Shown here in pieces: positions 1-8,865 of a stretch of DNA of 64,000 nt. The DNA is from Reinekea sp. G2M2-21 (GTDB taxonomy: Bacteria > Pseudomonadota > Gammaproteobacteria > Pseudomonadales > Natronospirillaceae): contig NZ_JADPQG010000005.1 of the NCBI RefSeq assembly GCF_015687175.1, forward strand, positions 124,001 to 188,000, in the 5' to 3' direction. A model generated the notes under the pieces. It was not told where the DNA came from and searched no databases. It saw nothing but the letters and a program-made list of their open reading frames with translations. Each line of letters starts with the position of its first letter. Within the stretch, counting starts at the first letter, position 1. The position numbers and the translations under genes are program-made.

Positions 1-329
1 GTGCCTCGCGTGTGCAGATGGTCTTGCACCATGTACTGCCGCTGGCCATGCCTGGCATGCTCACCGGTACTATTATTGGTATGGCACAAGCACTGGGTGA
101 AACCGCCCCGTTGTTGATGATTGGTATGGTCGCCTTTATTGCCGACGTACCCGGTACACCGTTGGACCCGTCCACCGTATTACCGGTGCAGATATTTTTG
201 TGGTCCGACCTGCCGGAGCGCGCCTTTGTCGCGAAAACATCCGGTGCCATTATGGTCTTGCTTGGGTTCCTGGCCATTATGAATTTATTCGCCGTTTTCC
301 TGCGTCGCAAATTCGAGCAACGCTGGTAA
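1..329 (+). CDS. pstA: Phosphate ABC transporter permease PstA (C-terminal part)
   Basis: About 109 C-terminal residues of an inner-membrane permease; the start lies before the window. The reading frame is open from base 3 and contains the permease EAA-type loop (LPLAMPGMLTGTIIG followed by ALGETAPLL), which docks on the ATPase subunit. A last hydrophobic helix (about GAIMVLLGFLAIMNLFAVFL) is followed by a short basic tail. PstA pairs with PstC to form the channel for phosphate import. pstB begins 46 bases downstream and phoU follows, the standard pst operon order, so the assignment is secure although only the end is visible. Confidence 0.92.
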   Translation, partial: ASRVQMVLHHVLPLAMPGMLTGTIIGMAQALGETAPLLMIGMVAFIADVPGTPLDPSTVLPVQIFLWSDLPERAFVAKTSGAIMVLLGFLAIMNLFAVFLRRKFEQRW

Positions 330-375
330 ACACACGCTAAGAACGGCAAAACGATTTTTAAAGAGGTAATCGCAA

Positions 376-1212
376 GTGAATACATCCGTTAAAGACACCA
401 TGGAAAGCACCTTCGCTGGTTGGACAGAAACCGTCGGTAACGCCATGCTCGAAGGTGAAGCGCGTATGTCTACCCGCAACACCGATGTTTTTTATGGTGA
501 CAAACAAGCCATCTTCGGTGTGGATCTGGACATTGGCAAAAACGAAGTTCTGGCGATGATCGGCCCATCCGGTTGTGGTAAGTCCACGTTCCTGCGCACA
601 CTGAACCGCATGAACGACACCATTGATATCTGCAAAATCAAAGGTGAAATTCTGTTGGATGGCGAAAACATCTACGACAAAAATATGGACGTGGTCAGCC
701 TGCGCGCTCGCGTCGGCATGGTATTCCAAAAGCCAAACCCATTCCCAAAAAGTATTTACGACAACGTCGCCTACGGCCCGCGTATTCATGGCCTGGTGTC
801 GCGTCGCGCGGAACTCGACGAAGTGGTTGAAACCGCTCTGCGCAAAGCCAGTATTTGGGACGAAGTGAAAGACCGGTTGGATCAACCCGCGACCGGCCTC
901 TCCGGTGGTCAGCAACAGCGTTTGTGTATTGCCCGTACCATTGCCGTGTCGCCCGAGGTTATCTTAATGGATGAACCGTGCTCCGCACTGGACCCAATTG
1001 CCACCGCGCGTATTGAAGAGTTGATTGCGGAATTGTCCGAGAACTACACCATTGCTATTGTTACCCACAGCATGCAACAGGCCGCCCGTGTGTCGACCCG
1101 TACCGCATACTTCCACTTGGGTCGCTTAATTGAAGTGGGTTCTACTGATAAAATTTTCACCGCACCCGACCATAAATTAACAGAAGACTACATTACCGGC
1201 CGCTTCGGTTAA
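376..1212 (+). CDS. pstB: Phosphate ABC transporter ATP-binding protein PstB
   Basis: Cytoplasmic ATPase that powers phosphate uptake through PstA/PstC and also takes part in PhoR signalling. Walker A is GPSGCGKST at residues 63-71, the Q-loop glutamine is near 118, the signature LSGGQQQR is at 175-182 and Walker B VILMDE at 195-200. The GTG start is supported by AAGAGG nine bases upstream. The protein is 278 residues, about 20 longer than the common PstB because of an N-terminal extension; an internal Met at residue 31 would give a more usual length. phoU starts 12 bases after the stop, so the two are co-transcribed. Confidence 0.95.
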   Translation: MNTSVKDTMESTFAGWTETVGNAMLEGEARMSTRNTDVFYGDKQAIFGVDLDIGKNEVLAMIGPSGCGKSTFLRTLNRMNDTIDICKIKGEILLDGENIYDKNMDVVSLRARVGMVFQKPNPFPKSIYDNVAYGPRIHGLVSRRAELDEVVETALRKASIWDEVKDRLDQPATGLSGGQQQRLCIARTIAVSPEVILMDEPCSALDPIATARIEELIAELSENYTIAIVTHSMQQAARVSTRTAYFHLGRLIEVGSTDKIFTAPDHKLTEDYITGRFG

Positions 1213-1223
1213 GGAGAGATCAC

Positions 1224-1937
1224 ATGGAAAAAATGACCTTTGATAAACATACCTCCGCCCAATTCAACGCCGAACTGGAAGGTGCCCGCAAGCACTTAAT
1301 GGAAATGGGCGGCCTGGTAGAAGAACAGATTGAAGTGGCGTTTAAGTCACTGATTGATGTCGACACCGACCTGGCGGAAAAAGCCATTAAGATGGACAAG
1401 AACGTCAACAAAATGGAATTGATGATCGACAAAGAAACCACACAGATTCTGGCCAAGCGTAACCCCGCGGCTTCAGACCTGCGGTTTATTATTTCGGTCA
1501 CCAAAACCGTGAACGACTTAGAGCGCATTGGCGACGAAGCCGCCAAAATCGCCAAGCAGTCGTTAGAATTGGCGGAATCGGGTTCTGGCCCGCAAGGTTT
1601 CGTGGAACTGCGCCACATTGGTGAAAAAGTCCGCCAGATGGTTCAAGGCTCGCTGGACTCGTTCGCCCGTCTGGATGCCGACGCCGCACTGGCCGTTATG
1701 CACCAAGACAAAGCCGTCGACCTGGAATACGGAGACGCCATCCGAACGCTGGTGACTAAAATGATGGAAGACCCGCGCACCATTTCCCGCGCGTTATCGG
1801 TTATGTGGGCACTGCGTTCGCTGGAACGAATTGGCGACCACGCTCGTAACATCGCCGAATCCGTTATTTACCTGGTAAAAGGCAAAGACGTTCGTCACAA
1901 GAAATTAGAAAAAGTGGCTGAACAGCTTCGCAAATAA
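1224..1937 (+). CDS. phoU: Phosphate signalling regulator PhoU
   Basis: Cytoplasmic negative modulator linking the Pst transporter to the PhoR kinase and limiting phosphate uptake. The 237-residue length is normal for the family. Two similar three-helix halves are visible, each with the metal-binding E/DxxxD-type pattern: VNDLERIGDEAAKIA near residue 95 and LRSLERIGDHARNIAE near residue 197. AAGGAGA precedes the ATG by six bases. It closes the pst operon and is followed by a terminator. The cognate phoB/phoR pair lies at the other end of the window (48-50 kb). Confidence 0.95.
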   Translation: MEKMTFDKHTSAQFNAELEGARKHLMEMGGLVEEQIEVAFKSLIDVDTDLAEKAIKMDKNVNKMELMIDKETTQILAKRNPAASDLRFIISVTKTVNDLERIGDEAAKIAKQSLELAESGSGPQGFVELRHIGEKVRQMVQGSLDSFARLDADAALAVMHQDKAVDLEYGDAIRTLVTKMMEDPRTISRALSVMWALRSLERIGDHARNIAESVIYLVKGKDVRHKKLEKVAEQLRK

Positions 1938-1980
1938 GCTCAGCTTATTACTGCGTCATCTTCTACTACAGCAGATACAG

Positions 1981-2023
1981 AACCGCCGACCTGAACGCTC
2001 GCCCGTTCTGCGGCGGTTTTTTT
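1981..2023 (+). terminator. Rho-independent terminator after phoU
   Basis: AACCGCCG at 1981-1988 pairs with CGGCGGTT at 2011-2018 and runs into seven T residues. It ends the pst operon 40 bases after the phoU stop codon. Confidence 0.8.
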
Positions 2024-2401
2024 ATGGCTGGGTGAAAGTTGAGGGAGTTGGTAAGCGGTCTGGGAGTATCTAATAGAGCCCGGAGCCGACGTTGCAGAAA
2101 GGCTAGGCGAGGCTGATGCGGGTCAAGTTTGTCTTGCGAATCAAATTGACAGGGGTGTTCTAGCCGCGTAGATTGAACAACGTTTGTGCAAGATGCGCCG
2201 ACAACCTGCAAAAGTGGCCTAAAAGCGAATAGTCCATTTTCGTTAGTTGTTCTGGTAGATTTTAAAAAAGAAATACATCTTGTTTTTCTTTTGTTCAAAA
2301 TTTGCATTTGTAACAAGCCCTGCTCAACCATGAAGGTTGTTGGCGAAAAAGACTTAAATTTTTCTTGGCTTATGCGAACGTTAAATATGATTGAAGGCGA
2401 G
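2024..2401. other. Intergenic junction between the pst operon and the accessory island
   Basis: I see no convincing gene here. Base composition changes from about half GC to clearly AT-rich near 2220, which I take as the left edge of the acquired island. Open frames upstream of the NTPase gene lack ribosome binding sites and hydrophobic or domain signals. I found no direct repeat that would mark an attachment site. Confidence 0.5.
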
Positions 2402-4732
2402 ATGAATAGTGACTTCTTGTGGGTTCCTTTCTTTGAAGAACTATCCAATGCATTCCTGATGTTCGAGGAACGACAAACAGAGCTAATTGATATTCTGAAT
2501 AAAGCAGGCGTAGAAAAAGGCTTTGAAGACACAGATAAAGACCGAGAGAAGTTTAGGCTTAGAGAAATCGACCCTTTTTCCGCTTGGGCTCTGATATTAA
2601 AGTATGGCGATATTCGAAAAATCGAAATTCTAAGTCGGCTGAAATCCGTATTAGATTTAACGAATAAAGTTCCAGATAGTTTTAGCGGAGTACCCTCTGT
2701 ACATGCACAGCAGGCATGGTTTTTTCCTTACTCTTACGAACGACCCGAAGATCAAATTCCTATGTTATGGGAATTATTTAAGCAAACTATTGTGGGCAAA
2801 GTAGATGGCGGTCTTTTCAAAAAGATCTTGGACTATAAGCTGGTTGCTGTAGCCAAAATTACTGGCGGAATGTTCTGTGCTAATCCATCTAAATATTTAC
2901 CTATTAACCTTCAGACTAGACCATTTTTAACAAATCTAGGGTTAAGTCATGCGGTATTAAACTTTCATGATTATGAAGAAATTTTAAAAAGTGTTAGTGG
3001 GAAGTTCCCTAATAAGCCCTTTTATGAAATATCTTATGAAGCTTGGTTAAGTAGCAGTGATTCGAGTGGATTAGATGAAGATGCAGAGATAGATCTTCTT
3101 TCCAATGACAGCAGTGAAAATGACGAGGAATTTTTTTGGCAAACCAACACCTTGCTCGACAGTGATGCTGAAGCTGTAAATGATCTGTTGAATAGAAAAG
3201 CATTCTCGAAGTATTTGGCAGGAGAAATAAATGACCTAATGCTTCGAAACTTAGAAGAAAGTAAACCATCAAATAAAAGCACAATATTTAACATTTATGG
3301 CGCTTGGGGGTCTGGAAAAACAACATTCGTTAACATGGTTAAGACTGAACTGAAAAGTAAACCTTTAATGTTGGATGGAAATGTACACCAGTGGATGACT
3401 GTTGATTTTAATGCATGGAGATGCCAGCACATAAGGCCTGTATGGTGGTCCATACTTAGCCAGCTTTCCTTTCAGCTAAATAGCCAAGTCCAGAACTGTT
3501 TATCTAGGATAATGCTGAGAGTTATGGAGTGGTTTTGGAGGTTTCAGATTGGATATGGCCTTTGGATTCTTATACCGCTACTGGCATTATGGATTCTGGT
3601 TTCTATGGATTTTGGACAATGGAACGTAGAAAATCTTGGGAAGTTCATATCGCTTATTGCAGGCGGGATAGCTGTTATGGGTTCGCTTGTAGTTGCATTA
3701 CAAGTATTTTTATATGGAGGGAGTGGGGTTGCAAAGTTATTTCAGACACTACACCGGGATCCTCATATACACGTGGTAGAACATTTCAATAAAGTTCTGA
3801 ATAGCCACTCTAAACGTCCAGTTCTAGTTTTTATTGACGACCTCGATCGATGTAAATCAGACTACGTTGTAAGCTTGCTAGAGAGTTTACATACTTTGCT
3901 AAGTAATCGTCGTGTTTTCTATATTGTCGCCGCAGATAGAGGTTGGATATCAACATGCTTTGATAATATTTATGAAGAGAAAATCTTAAGTCCAGAAAGA
4001 ACTGTATATTCAAAAGGTTTTCTTTTTTTGGAAAAAATATTTCAACTATCAATTTGCTTGCCGCGTATCAGTTCTGACTTAAAGTCTAGCTATATTGATA
4101 CACTGCTAGGCGACCAAAAGTCTATTTCAGATAGTGGTTCTGAAAATACGCATGGGGAAATTAAGGCTTACCTAGAAGAAGCCGTTAATGAGGATGAACT
4201 GGCGGCAGTTGGTAGTAAGTTGAGAGACAGGGGATATTCTGCTGAAAAAATAGCAGAAGTTTCTACAGAGGTCTCAGGGTCGAAAACATTCAAGCTTGCG
4301 AGAAAGCACCGGCTAACCCGGTTCGCTTGTTTAATGGACACTAACCCCAGAAACATCAAACTACTTATTAATGCCTATGGGATATACATAAATTTGTATC
4401 GGGTTGGGGGGCAAGTGACATTAACCCCGTCTTTACTTGATCAAATTGCATTATGGGTGATTCTTAATATTAGATTTCCTCGTGTAGCAGAATTTATTGA
4501 AAGTGACTTAAGTTCACTAAACTGCATTAGCGATTATTATGCAGGAAACGAAAAAATGGTTGGAGAGACCCCATTTGAGAGTTTACCTAGCGAAATTAAG
4601 TTAATGCTTGATAGAAATGATGTGAAACGTGTCATTCTGGGAATAACCGAAGACCAGGATGGCAAAAATACCCAAGTCCAGGGTCTGAACAAGGAAGAAT
4701 TAAGCAAAATATTTAGTGGCATTTCCGAATGA
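2402..4732 (+). CDS. McrB-type N-terminal domain fused to a KAP P-loop NTPase (membrane-associated)
   Basis: A 776-residue protein. Residues 1-170 resemble the N-terminal domain found in many McrB-like restriction GTPases: W-x-PFFEEL, a DPFSAWALILKYG block, an F-x-GVP block, an AWFFPY block and a P-x-x-YLPIN block. Walker A (GAWGSGKTT) starts near residue 300. Two hydrophobic stretches (about 382-402 and 416-440) interrupt the ATPase domain, and Walker B (VLVFIDDLDR) is near 474. Such transmembrane insertion is typical of KAP NTPases, a family that includes the F-plasmid phage-exclusion protein PifA. I chose ATG 2402 because GAAGG precedes it and the domain begins at once; ATG 2330 in frame is possible. 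AT-rich and alone in its unit. A role as an anti-phage sensor/effector is inference. Confidence 0.72.
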   Translation: MNSDFLWVPFFEELSNAFLMFEERQTELIDILNKAGVEKGFEDTDKDREKFRLREIDPFSAWALILKYGDIRKIEILSRLKSVLDLTNKVPDSFSGVPSVHAQQAWFFPYSYERPEDQIPMLWELFKQTIVGKVDGGLFKKILDYKLVAVAKITGGMFCANPSKYLPINLQTRPFLTNLGLSHAVLNFHDYEEILKSVSGKFPNKPFYEISYEAWLSSSDSSGLDEDAEIDLLSNDSSENDEEFFWQTNTLLDSDAEAVNDLLNRKAFSKYLAGEINDLMLRNLEESKPSNKSTIFNIYGAWGSGKTTFVNMVKTELKSKPLMLDGNVHQWMTVDFNAWRCQHIRPVWWSILSQLSFQLNSQVQNCLSRIMLRVMEWFWRFQIGYGLWILIPLLALWILVSMDFGQWNVENLGKFISLIAGGIAVMGSLVVALQVFLYGGSGVAKLFQTLHRDPHIHVVEHFNKVLNSHSKRPVLVFIDDLDRCKSDYVVSLLESLHTLLSNRRVFYIVAADRGWISTCFDNIYEEKILSPERTVYSKGFLFLEKIFQLSICLPRISSDLKSSYIDTLLGDQKSISDSGSENTHGEIKAYLEEAVNEDELAAVGSKLRDRGYSAEKIAEVSTEVSGSKTFKLARKHRLTRFACLMDTNPRNIKLLINAYGIYINLYRVGGQVTLTPSLLDQIALWVILNIRFPRVAEFIESDLSSLNCISDYYAGNEKMVGETPFESLPSEIKLMLDRNDVKRVILGITEDQDGKNTQVQGLNKEELSKIFSGISE

Positions 4733-5329
4733 GTGTTTAGTTTGAAATAACGGCTTGGAATAAGACAATGCGTTTTGAGATCTGAATGCTGTGAAGCTAG
4801 GTCTACTCAATGCAAACAGTGACAGTACCCAGGGTAAACCGAGACAGTACCCAGGGTGAACCGGGACGATACCCAGGGTGAACCGGGACGATACCCAGGG
4901 TGAACCGGGGCAATACCCAGGGTGAACCGAGACGGTACCCAGGGTGAACCGGGACAGTACCCAGGGTGGAACTGGGAAAAATCGCAGAATGTGGCAGGTC
5001 CCGTACCGGTTAAGCAGTGCTTGGCTTATGGTGGTTTAGTATCAAAAGACTGAATGTTCGATGGTTATTGTTATTGGTCATGTAAGCGATTATAAGAGTT
5101 TGCTTATATGGCAGCATAAAATTCTGAACAATGTGTGGGCTTAGATTTTACGTCCACTAACGTCGATTGATTGAGGGTACACAATAGGACTATCGAGATA
5201 TGAGCTTGTTACCTGGGTAGCTCGTAATCTGCGAGGCTTGGATTCGAATCATACCTATGAATTTAACGCCAGTAACATTGACTGTAGGCTGGAACGAAAA
5301 ACAATTTAATAGTAAGGATATAGGCGAAA
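4733..5329. other. Intergenic region holding the 22-bp repeat array
   Basis: No gene is supported. The first part (4821-4980) is the tandem array listed separately. The rest is AT-rich leader sequence before the GHKL gene. It includes a 5-bp inverted repeat GAGCT/AGCTC around 5205-5226 and a tRNA-T-loop-like string near 5243, which I rejected as a tRNA. Confidence 0.5.
4821..4980. repeat. Seven tandem copies of a 22-bp unit
   Basis: The nonamer ACCCAGGGT (ACCCAGGG plus T) starts at 4827, 4849, 4871, 4893, 4915, 4937 and 4959, exactly 22 bases apart each time. The unit is ACCCAGGGTGAACCG followed by GGACAGT-like variation. The core ACCC-A-GGGT is a near-palindrome, so each copy could be bound by a dimeric protein. 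The spacing equals two helical turns, placing all copies on one face of the DNA. The array sits between the KAP gene and the GHKL operon. It could be an operator cluster, an iteron-like set or the remnant end of an IS21-type element; the sequence does not decide. Confidence 0.9.
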
Positions 5330-7483
5330 ATGGAAGGCAATAAACCAATAATAAGACCATTTAGAGCAAATGCCCATCTTCTGAAGTTACTAGGTGATGA
5401 ACTAATTGGGGATGATCGCCTAGCTGTATTTGAGCTAGTAAAGAATGCATATGATGCGAATGCCACCAGTGTGGATGTGACTTTAAATTTACACGAAGAA
5501 TATCCCAGTATCATTATTTGGGACCATAAAGGCTTCGGCATGACCGAAGAAGATATTTTAAACAAGTGGATGGAAATTGGCACAGACAGTAAGCGAAGCA
5601 AAAATAAAGTCAGAACACCTAAGCTCAATCGACTTCCATTAGGGGAAAAAGGTGTTGGGCGGCTTGCTGTCCATAAACTAGGTAGCCAGTTAACAATACA
5701 TACTCGAGCCGAAAATTCAGTTGAATATAAAATTTCGATAAATTGGCCAAGACTCATTGAAGACGCTGAGTATATAGAAGATACAAGAGTCTCTATTACA
5801 CCTTTAAGTGAGCCAGTGTACTTTCAGGATGAAACAGGAACTCGGATTGAAATTGGTGAGTTGAATAATATTCATTGGACTCGCGGTGATCTAAGGCGCT
5901 TGAAAAGGCTCCTCACAAGTTTAATATCTCCATTCAAAACTGTATCTGACTTTGATGTCCGGCTCAGTGTACCTGGCCGAGAAAAGGACATATCTGACTT
6001 ATTGGATGCAGGTGATATCCTCGATAAAGCAATGTGGACTTACGATTTCTTAATCGATGAAAATGCGAATTTTTCATACTCCTATGAGTTTAATCCCCCG
6101 CGTATATTCAAAGAACTTGCGAGTTCCGAAATATCTAAAGATGATGTGAAACTTGAACTTTTAAAGCCAACTAAAGAAGAAAATGTTGCCCGGGATGAAA
6201 CTGTGCGGGAGTCATTGTTGCTTCAGCCTGAAGACTTGAAAGGTATCGGAGGTATTTCCGGAAAGTTCTATGTTTACATAAAAACCGCGACCGTACTGAA
6301 TGCAGTAGGTTCACCCCAGCTAATTAAGGATTACTTAGCGGAACAATCTGGCTTGCGTGTCTATCGTGATGGTATTCGTGTGTTTAACTATGGAGAATCA
6401 AACGATGATTGGCTTGGTCTAAATGCAGGGCGTATTAATTTGCCAGGTTTAAAAATTGATTCGGGCATGGTGATCGGTGGTATTGATCTAGATTTAGAGT
6501 GGAGTTACGGATTAAAAGAGAAAACTAACCGTGAAGGTTTTGATGATAATGACACCTTTAAGCGGTTCCGATGGGTGATTACAAGTATTGTTGAAAATTT
6601 TCACCTGACCCACCGAGAAGACAGAATAGCTCTAACAGAATATCTAAAGGGTGATACAGAAGATACATCACCTGCAACTGCTAGATTTTCTGAGAGCATT
6701 GACGAAATAAAAAAATCAATTAAGAAGCATGGATTAGAAGATGAGATTGGCAACAAGGTAAAGCAGATTGAAACTGACTACCTTCAAATGAGAGAAGTGA
6801 CTATAAGTTCAGGCATAGCAGGCATAAACCTAGCAGTAATATTTCATGAAGTTGAGCGCGGGGTTGAAGATTTGAATGCTTCCATTCGACAGTCAGATGA
6901 TTATGAAACCCTTTTAAAAAGGGCTGAGCACTTAGCCGAATTGCTTGAAGGATTCGCTCCTTTGTTACGTAGGAACGAGCACAAGACGTTCAATATAAAG
7001 GCGCTTACTCAGAAAATCTCTCGACTAAATCAACACAGGTTTACCCATCATAATGTAGTTCTATCCTGCCCTATTAATACAGATGAAAGCGAATCATTTG
7101 AAGTTATTGCCCCGTTTGGTCTTCTTCAAGCAACACTCTCAAATTTAATAGACAATGCAATTCACTGGACGTGTCTGAAAGCGGAAGAGATTGGAAGTGG
7201 TTATCAACCAGCAATCAAGATAGATAGCTTGCCAACTTGGTTTAAGGAGGGGCCTGCTCTGGTTGTTATGGATAACGGCCCAGGATTTAGCCTTGCAGCC
7301 GAAGAAGCAGTTCAACCTTTTAAAACAACACGTCCAGGCGGTATGGGGGTAGGCTTGTACTATGCAGATAAAGTGATGGAGTCAATAGGTGGAAGCCTTT
7401 TGATTTGTAGTCCTGATGATTTGGAACTTCCTGACGCATACCAAGGTGCTGCAGTTGTAATGATATTTAAGAAGGAAATGTGA
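5330..7483 (+). CDS. Double-GHKL protein: MORC/Hsp90-like ATPase plus histidine-kinase-like core
   Basis: A 717-residue cytoplasmic protein with two GHKL ATP-binding domains. The first has an N-box ELVKNAYDAN (E35, N39), DHKGFGM (D65) and GEKGVGRLA (105-113), as in MutL/Hsp90/MORC proteins. The second has an N-box LSNLIDNA (603-610), DNGPGF (D648) and GGMGVGL (670-676), as in sensor kinases, and is preceded by FHEVERGVEDL with H506 placed like a phospho-accepting histidine. The next gene starts on the last base of this stop codon and encodes a receiver-like protein, so the pair probably signals together. Iyer, Abhiman and Aravind described bacterial MORC-type ATPases in restriction-modification neighbourhoods, which fits the adjacent methyltransferase and Vsr. 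The substrate is unknown. Confidence 0.75.
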   Translation: MEGNKPIIRPFRANAHLLKLLGDELIGDDRLAVFELVKNAYDANATSVDVTLNLHEEYPSIIIWDHKGFGMTEEDILNKWMEIGTDSKRSKNKVRTPKLNRLPLGEKGVGRLAVHKLGSQLTIHTRAENSVEYKISINWPRLIEDAEYIEDTRVSITPLSEPVYFQDETGTRIEIGELNNIHWTRGDLRRLKRLLTSLISPFKTVSDFDVRLSVPGREKDISDLLDAGDILDKAMWTYDFLIDENANFSYSYEFNPPRIFKELASSEISKDDVKLELLKPTKEENVARDETVRESLLLQPEDLKGIGGISGKFYVYIKTATVLNAVGSPQLIKDYLAEQSGLRVYRDGIRVFNYGESNDDWLGLNAGRINLPGLKIDSGMVIGGIDLDLEWSYGLKEKTNREGFDDNDTFKRFRWVITSIVENFHLTHREDRIALTEYLKGDTEDTSPATARFSESIDEIKKSIKKHGLEDEIGNKVKQIETDYLQMREVTISSGIAGINLAVIFHEVERGVEDLNASIRQSDDYETLLKRAEHLAELLEGFAPLLRRNEHKTFNIKALTQKISRLNQHRFTHHNVVLSCPINTDESESFEVIAPFGLLQATLSNLIDNAIHWTCLKAEEIGSGYQPAIKIDSLPTWFKEGPALVVMDNGPGFSLAAEEAVQPFKTTRPGGMGVGLYYADKVMESIGGSLLICSPDDLELPDAYQGAAVVMIFKKEM

Positions 7484-8865
7484 TGTTGGCAAGTTTGCAA
7501 GGTGTCGTTTTAATTGACGACACGCAAGAGGATTTGGACGAACTACAGAAAAGTCTATTTCGAGTGGGCTACCCATGCTTACCCATTAAATATGATAATT
7601 CTGATCCTGGAAATGTGTCAGGAATAGACCATGTGAACCTTGAACGTGTAAATTCTAGGGTAATTATTACCGACTTGAATTTACAAGAGCTTCAAGTTGA
7701 TGCTAAGAATTTGGTCGCACCAATTGCAGAGGTACTAAAGACACTGAACCCCTTGGGGCCGTATATTTTATTCTTTTGGTCGAAAAATTCGAGCCAGGTT
7801 GAAGGTGTGATGGAGCTTTTAGCGCAAAGGTATTATCAGGAAGTTCCTCTTCCTCTGTATTGGGGGGTGTTAGATAAAGCGGAATTTAAAGGGAATGAAT
7901 CTAATCTGAGCGAAAAAGTTAAGAGTTTAATTGAAGAGGGAGATATCTTTCATGCAGTATGTAATTGGGAAAATAAAGTAAGTAATGCAGCTCAAGGAAC
8001 GATCAATTCATTGTATCAGCTAGCAAGACCAAAGCCGGAAGAGGTCACTGGAGACTCATTTTTTAGGTCTAAAGTTAAAGAGAATCTTCAAAATATGCTT
8101 GCCATAATTGGAAATGAGACTCTTGGGCAAAAAAATGCTAAGGATACCCCAGGGGTAGCAATAGAATTGGGATTAGAGCCCGTATTACACAATCATCTGC
8201 GAGATGCCTACGAGCCAACTGACGGTACAATGTGGGGTATTGCCGTCCCAAATGTTGGTAAAAAGGTAATGATACATGCAGACTTAAAAGCACACCTTAA
8301 TTCTTTTTATCATATAGATGATTCCTTAGTGGATAATTCGGTTCAAAAGAGAGGGACGTGGGTAGCGCTTTCCCCGGAATATTTTGATGACGCTAAGAAA
8401 CAGAGTAAGGTGAAAGAAAACTTTGGTAAAGATCTTAAGGTGATCCTTAATGAAGAGTTTCTTAATTGTGCTATTGGTACAAAAGACGAGCGGCAAAAAG
8501 TCCGTGAGAGTTTGAAAATAGGGTTTCTAGAATTGTCGGCAGAGTGCGATCAAGCACAGCGGAAGACAAAATTTCATAGGTACTTTCTATCTGTATTGAT
8601 ACCAATAGAGCACATAAGTCATACATATTTTCGTGACAATCAAAGTAATGTTGCACACGCTGGAATCTATCGGCTTCCGCAGCTAATCATTAATGGAAAG
8701 GAATACATAGTAAAGGTGAGTTTCATGTACCATATCGGAGTTGTTCCGAGCTCATGTAAGTGGCTAGGGAAAGCGGTTTTCCGACTTAAAGACCAGATTC
8801 TTACAGAGATTACTTTTAAAGCATCTCAGCATTCGTCTCGACCTGGTATTGTGAGCTTTAATTGA
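7483..8865 (+). CDS. Receiver-like protein with a long unknown C-terminal region
   Basis: A 460-residue protein. The first 130 residues look like a response-regulator receiver: the acidic pair D12-D13 (VVLIDD) and D64 in RVIITDLNL as the likely phospho-acceptor. ILFFWSK near 110 stands where the conserved Thr/Ser strand is expected. The remaining 330 residues match nothing I recognise and contain no obvious DNA-binding helix-turn-helix or nuclease motif. The ATG overlaps the previous stop (TGATG) with GAAGGA just upstream, a sign of coupled translation in fixed ratio. Its 3' end overlaps the convergent methyltransferase gene by eight bases. I infer that it is the output partner of the GHKL protein. 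Confidence 0.68.
   Translation: MLASLQGVVLIDDTQEDLDELQKSLFRVGYPCLPIKYDNSDPGNVSGIDHVNLERVNSRVIITDLNLQELQVDAKNLVAPIAEVLKTLNPLGPYILFFWSKNSSQVEGVMELLAQRYYQEVPLPLYWGVLDKAEFKGNESNLSEKVKSLIEEGDIFHAVCNWENKVSNAAQGTINSLYQLARPKPEEVTGDSFFRSKVKENLQNMLAIIGNETLGQKNAKDTPGVAIELGLEPVLHNHLRDAYEPTDGTMWGIAVPNVGKKVMIHADLKAHLNSFYHIDDSLVDNSVQKRGTWVALSPEYFDDAKKQSKVKENFGKDLKVILNEEFLNCAIGTKDERQKVRESLKIGFLELSAECDQAQRKTKFHRYFLSVLIPIEHISHTYFRDNQSNVAHAGIYRLPQLIINGKEYIVKVSFMYHIGVVPSSCKWLGKAVFRLKDQILTEITFKASQHSSRPGIVSFN

Noticed and set aside
2186-2401. Longer KAP NTPase starting at GTG 2186
   Set aside because: The added residues have no domain resemblance and no ribosome binding site; the McrB-like domain starts at 2402.
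4821-4980. CRISPR array
   Set aside because: The 22-base units are contiguous, with no unique spacers, and no cas genes are near.
5184-5262. tRNA-like string with a T-loop-like GGATTCGAATC and ATAGG/CCTAT ends
   Set aside because: The 53-61 base pair of the T arm fails, the anticodon arm does not form with a U at position 33, and the D arm is inverted. At best it is a decayed fragment.
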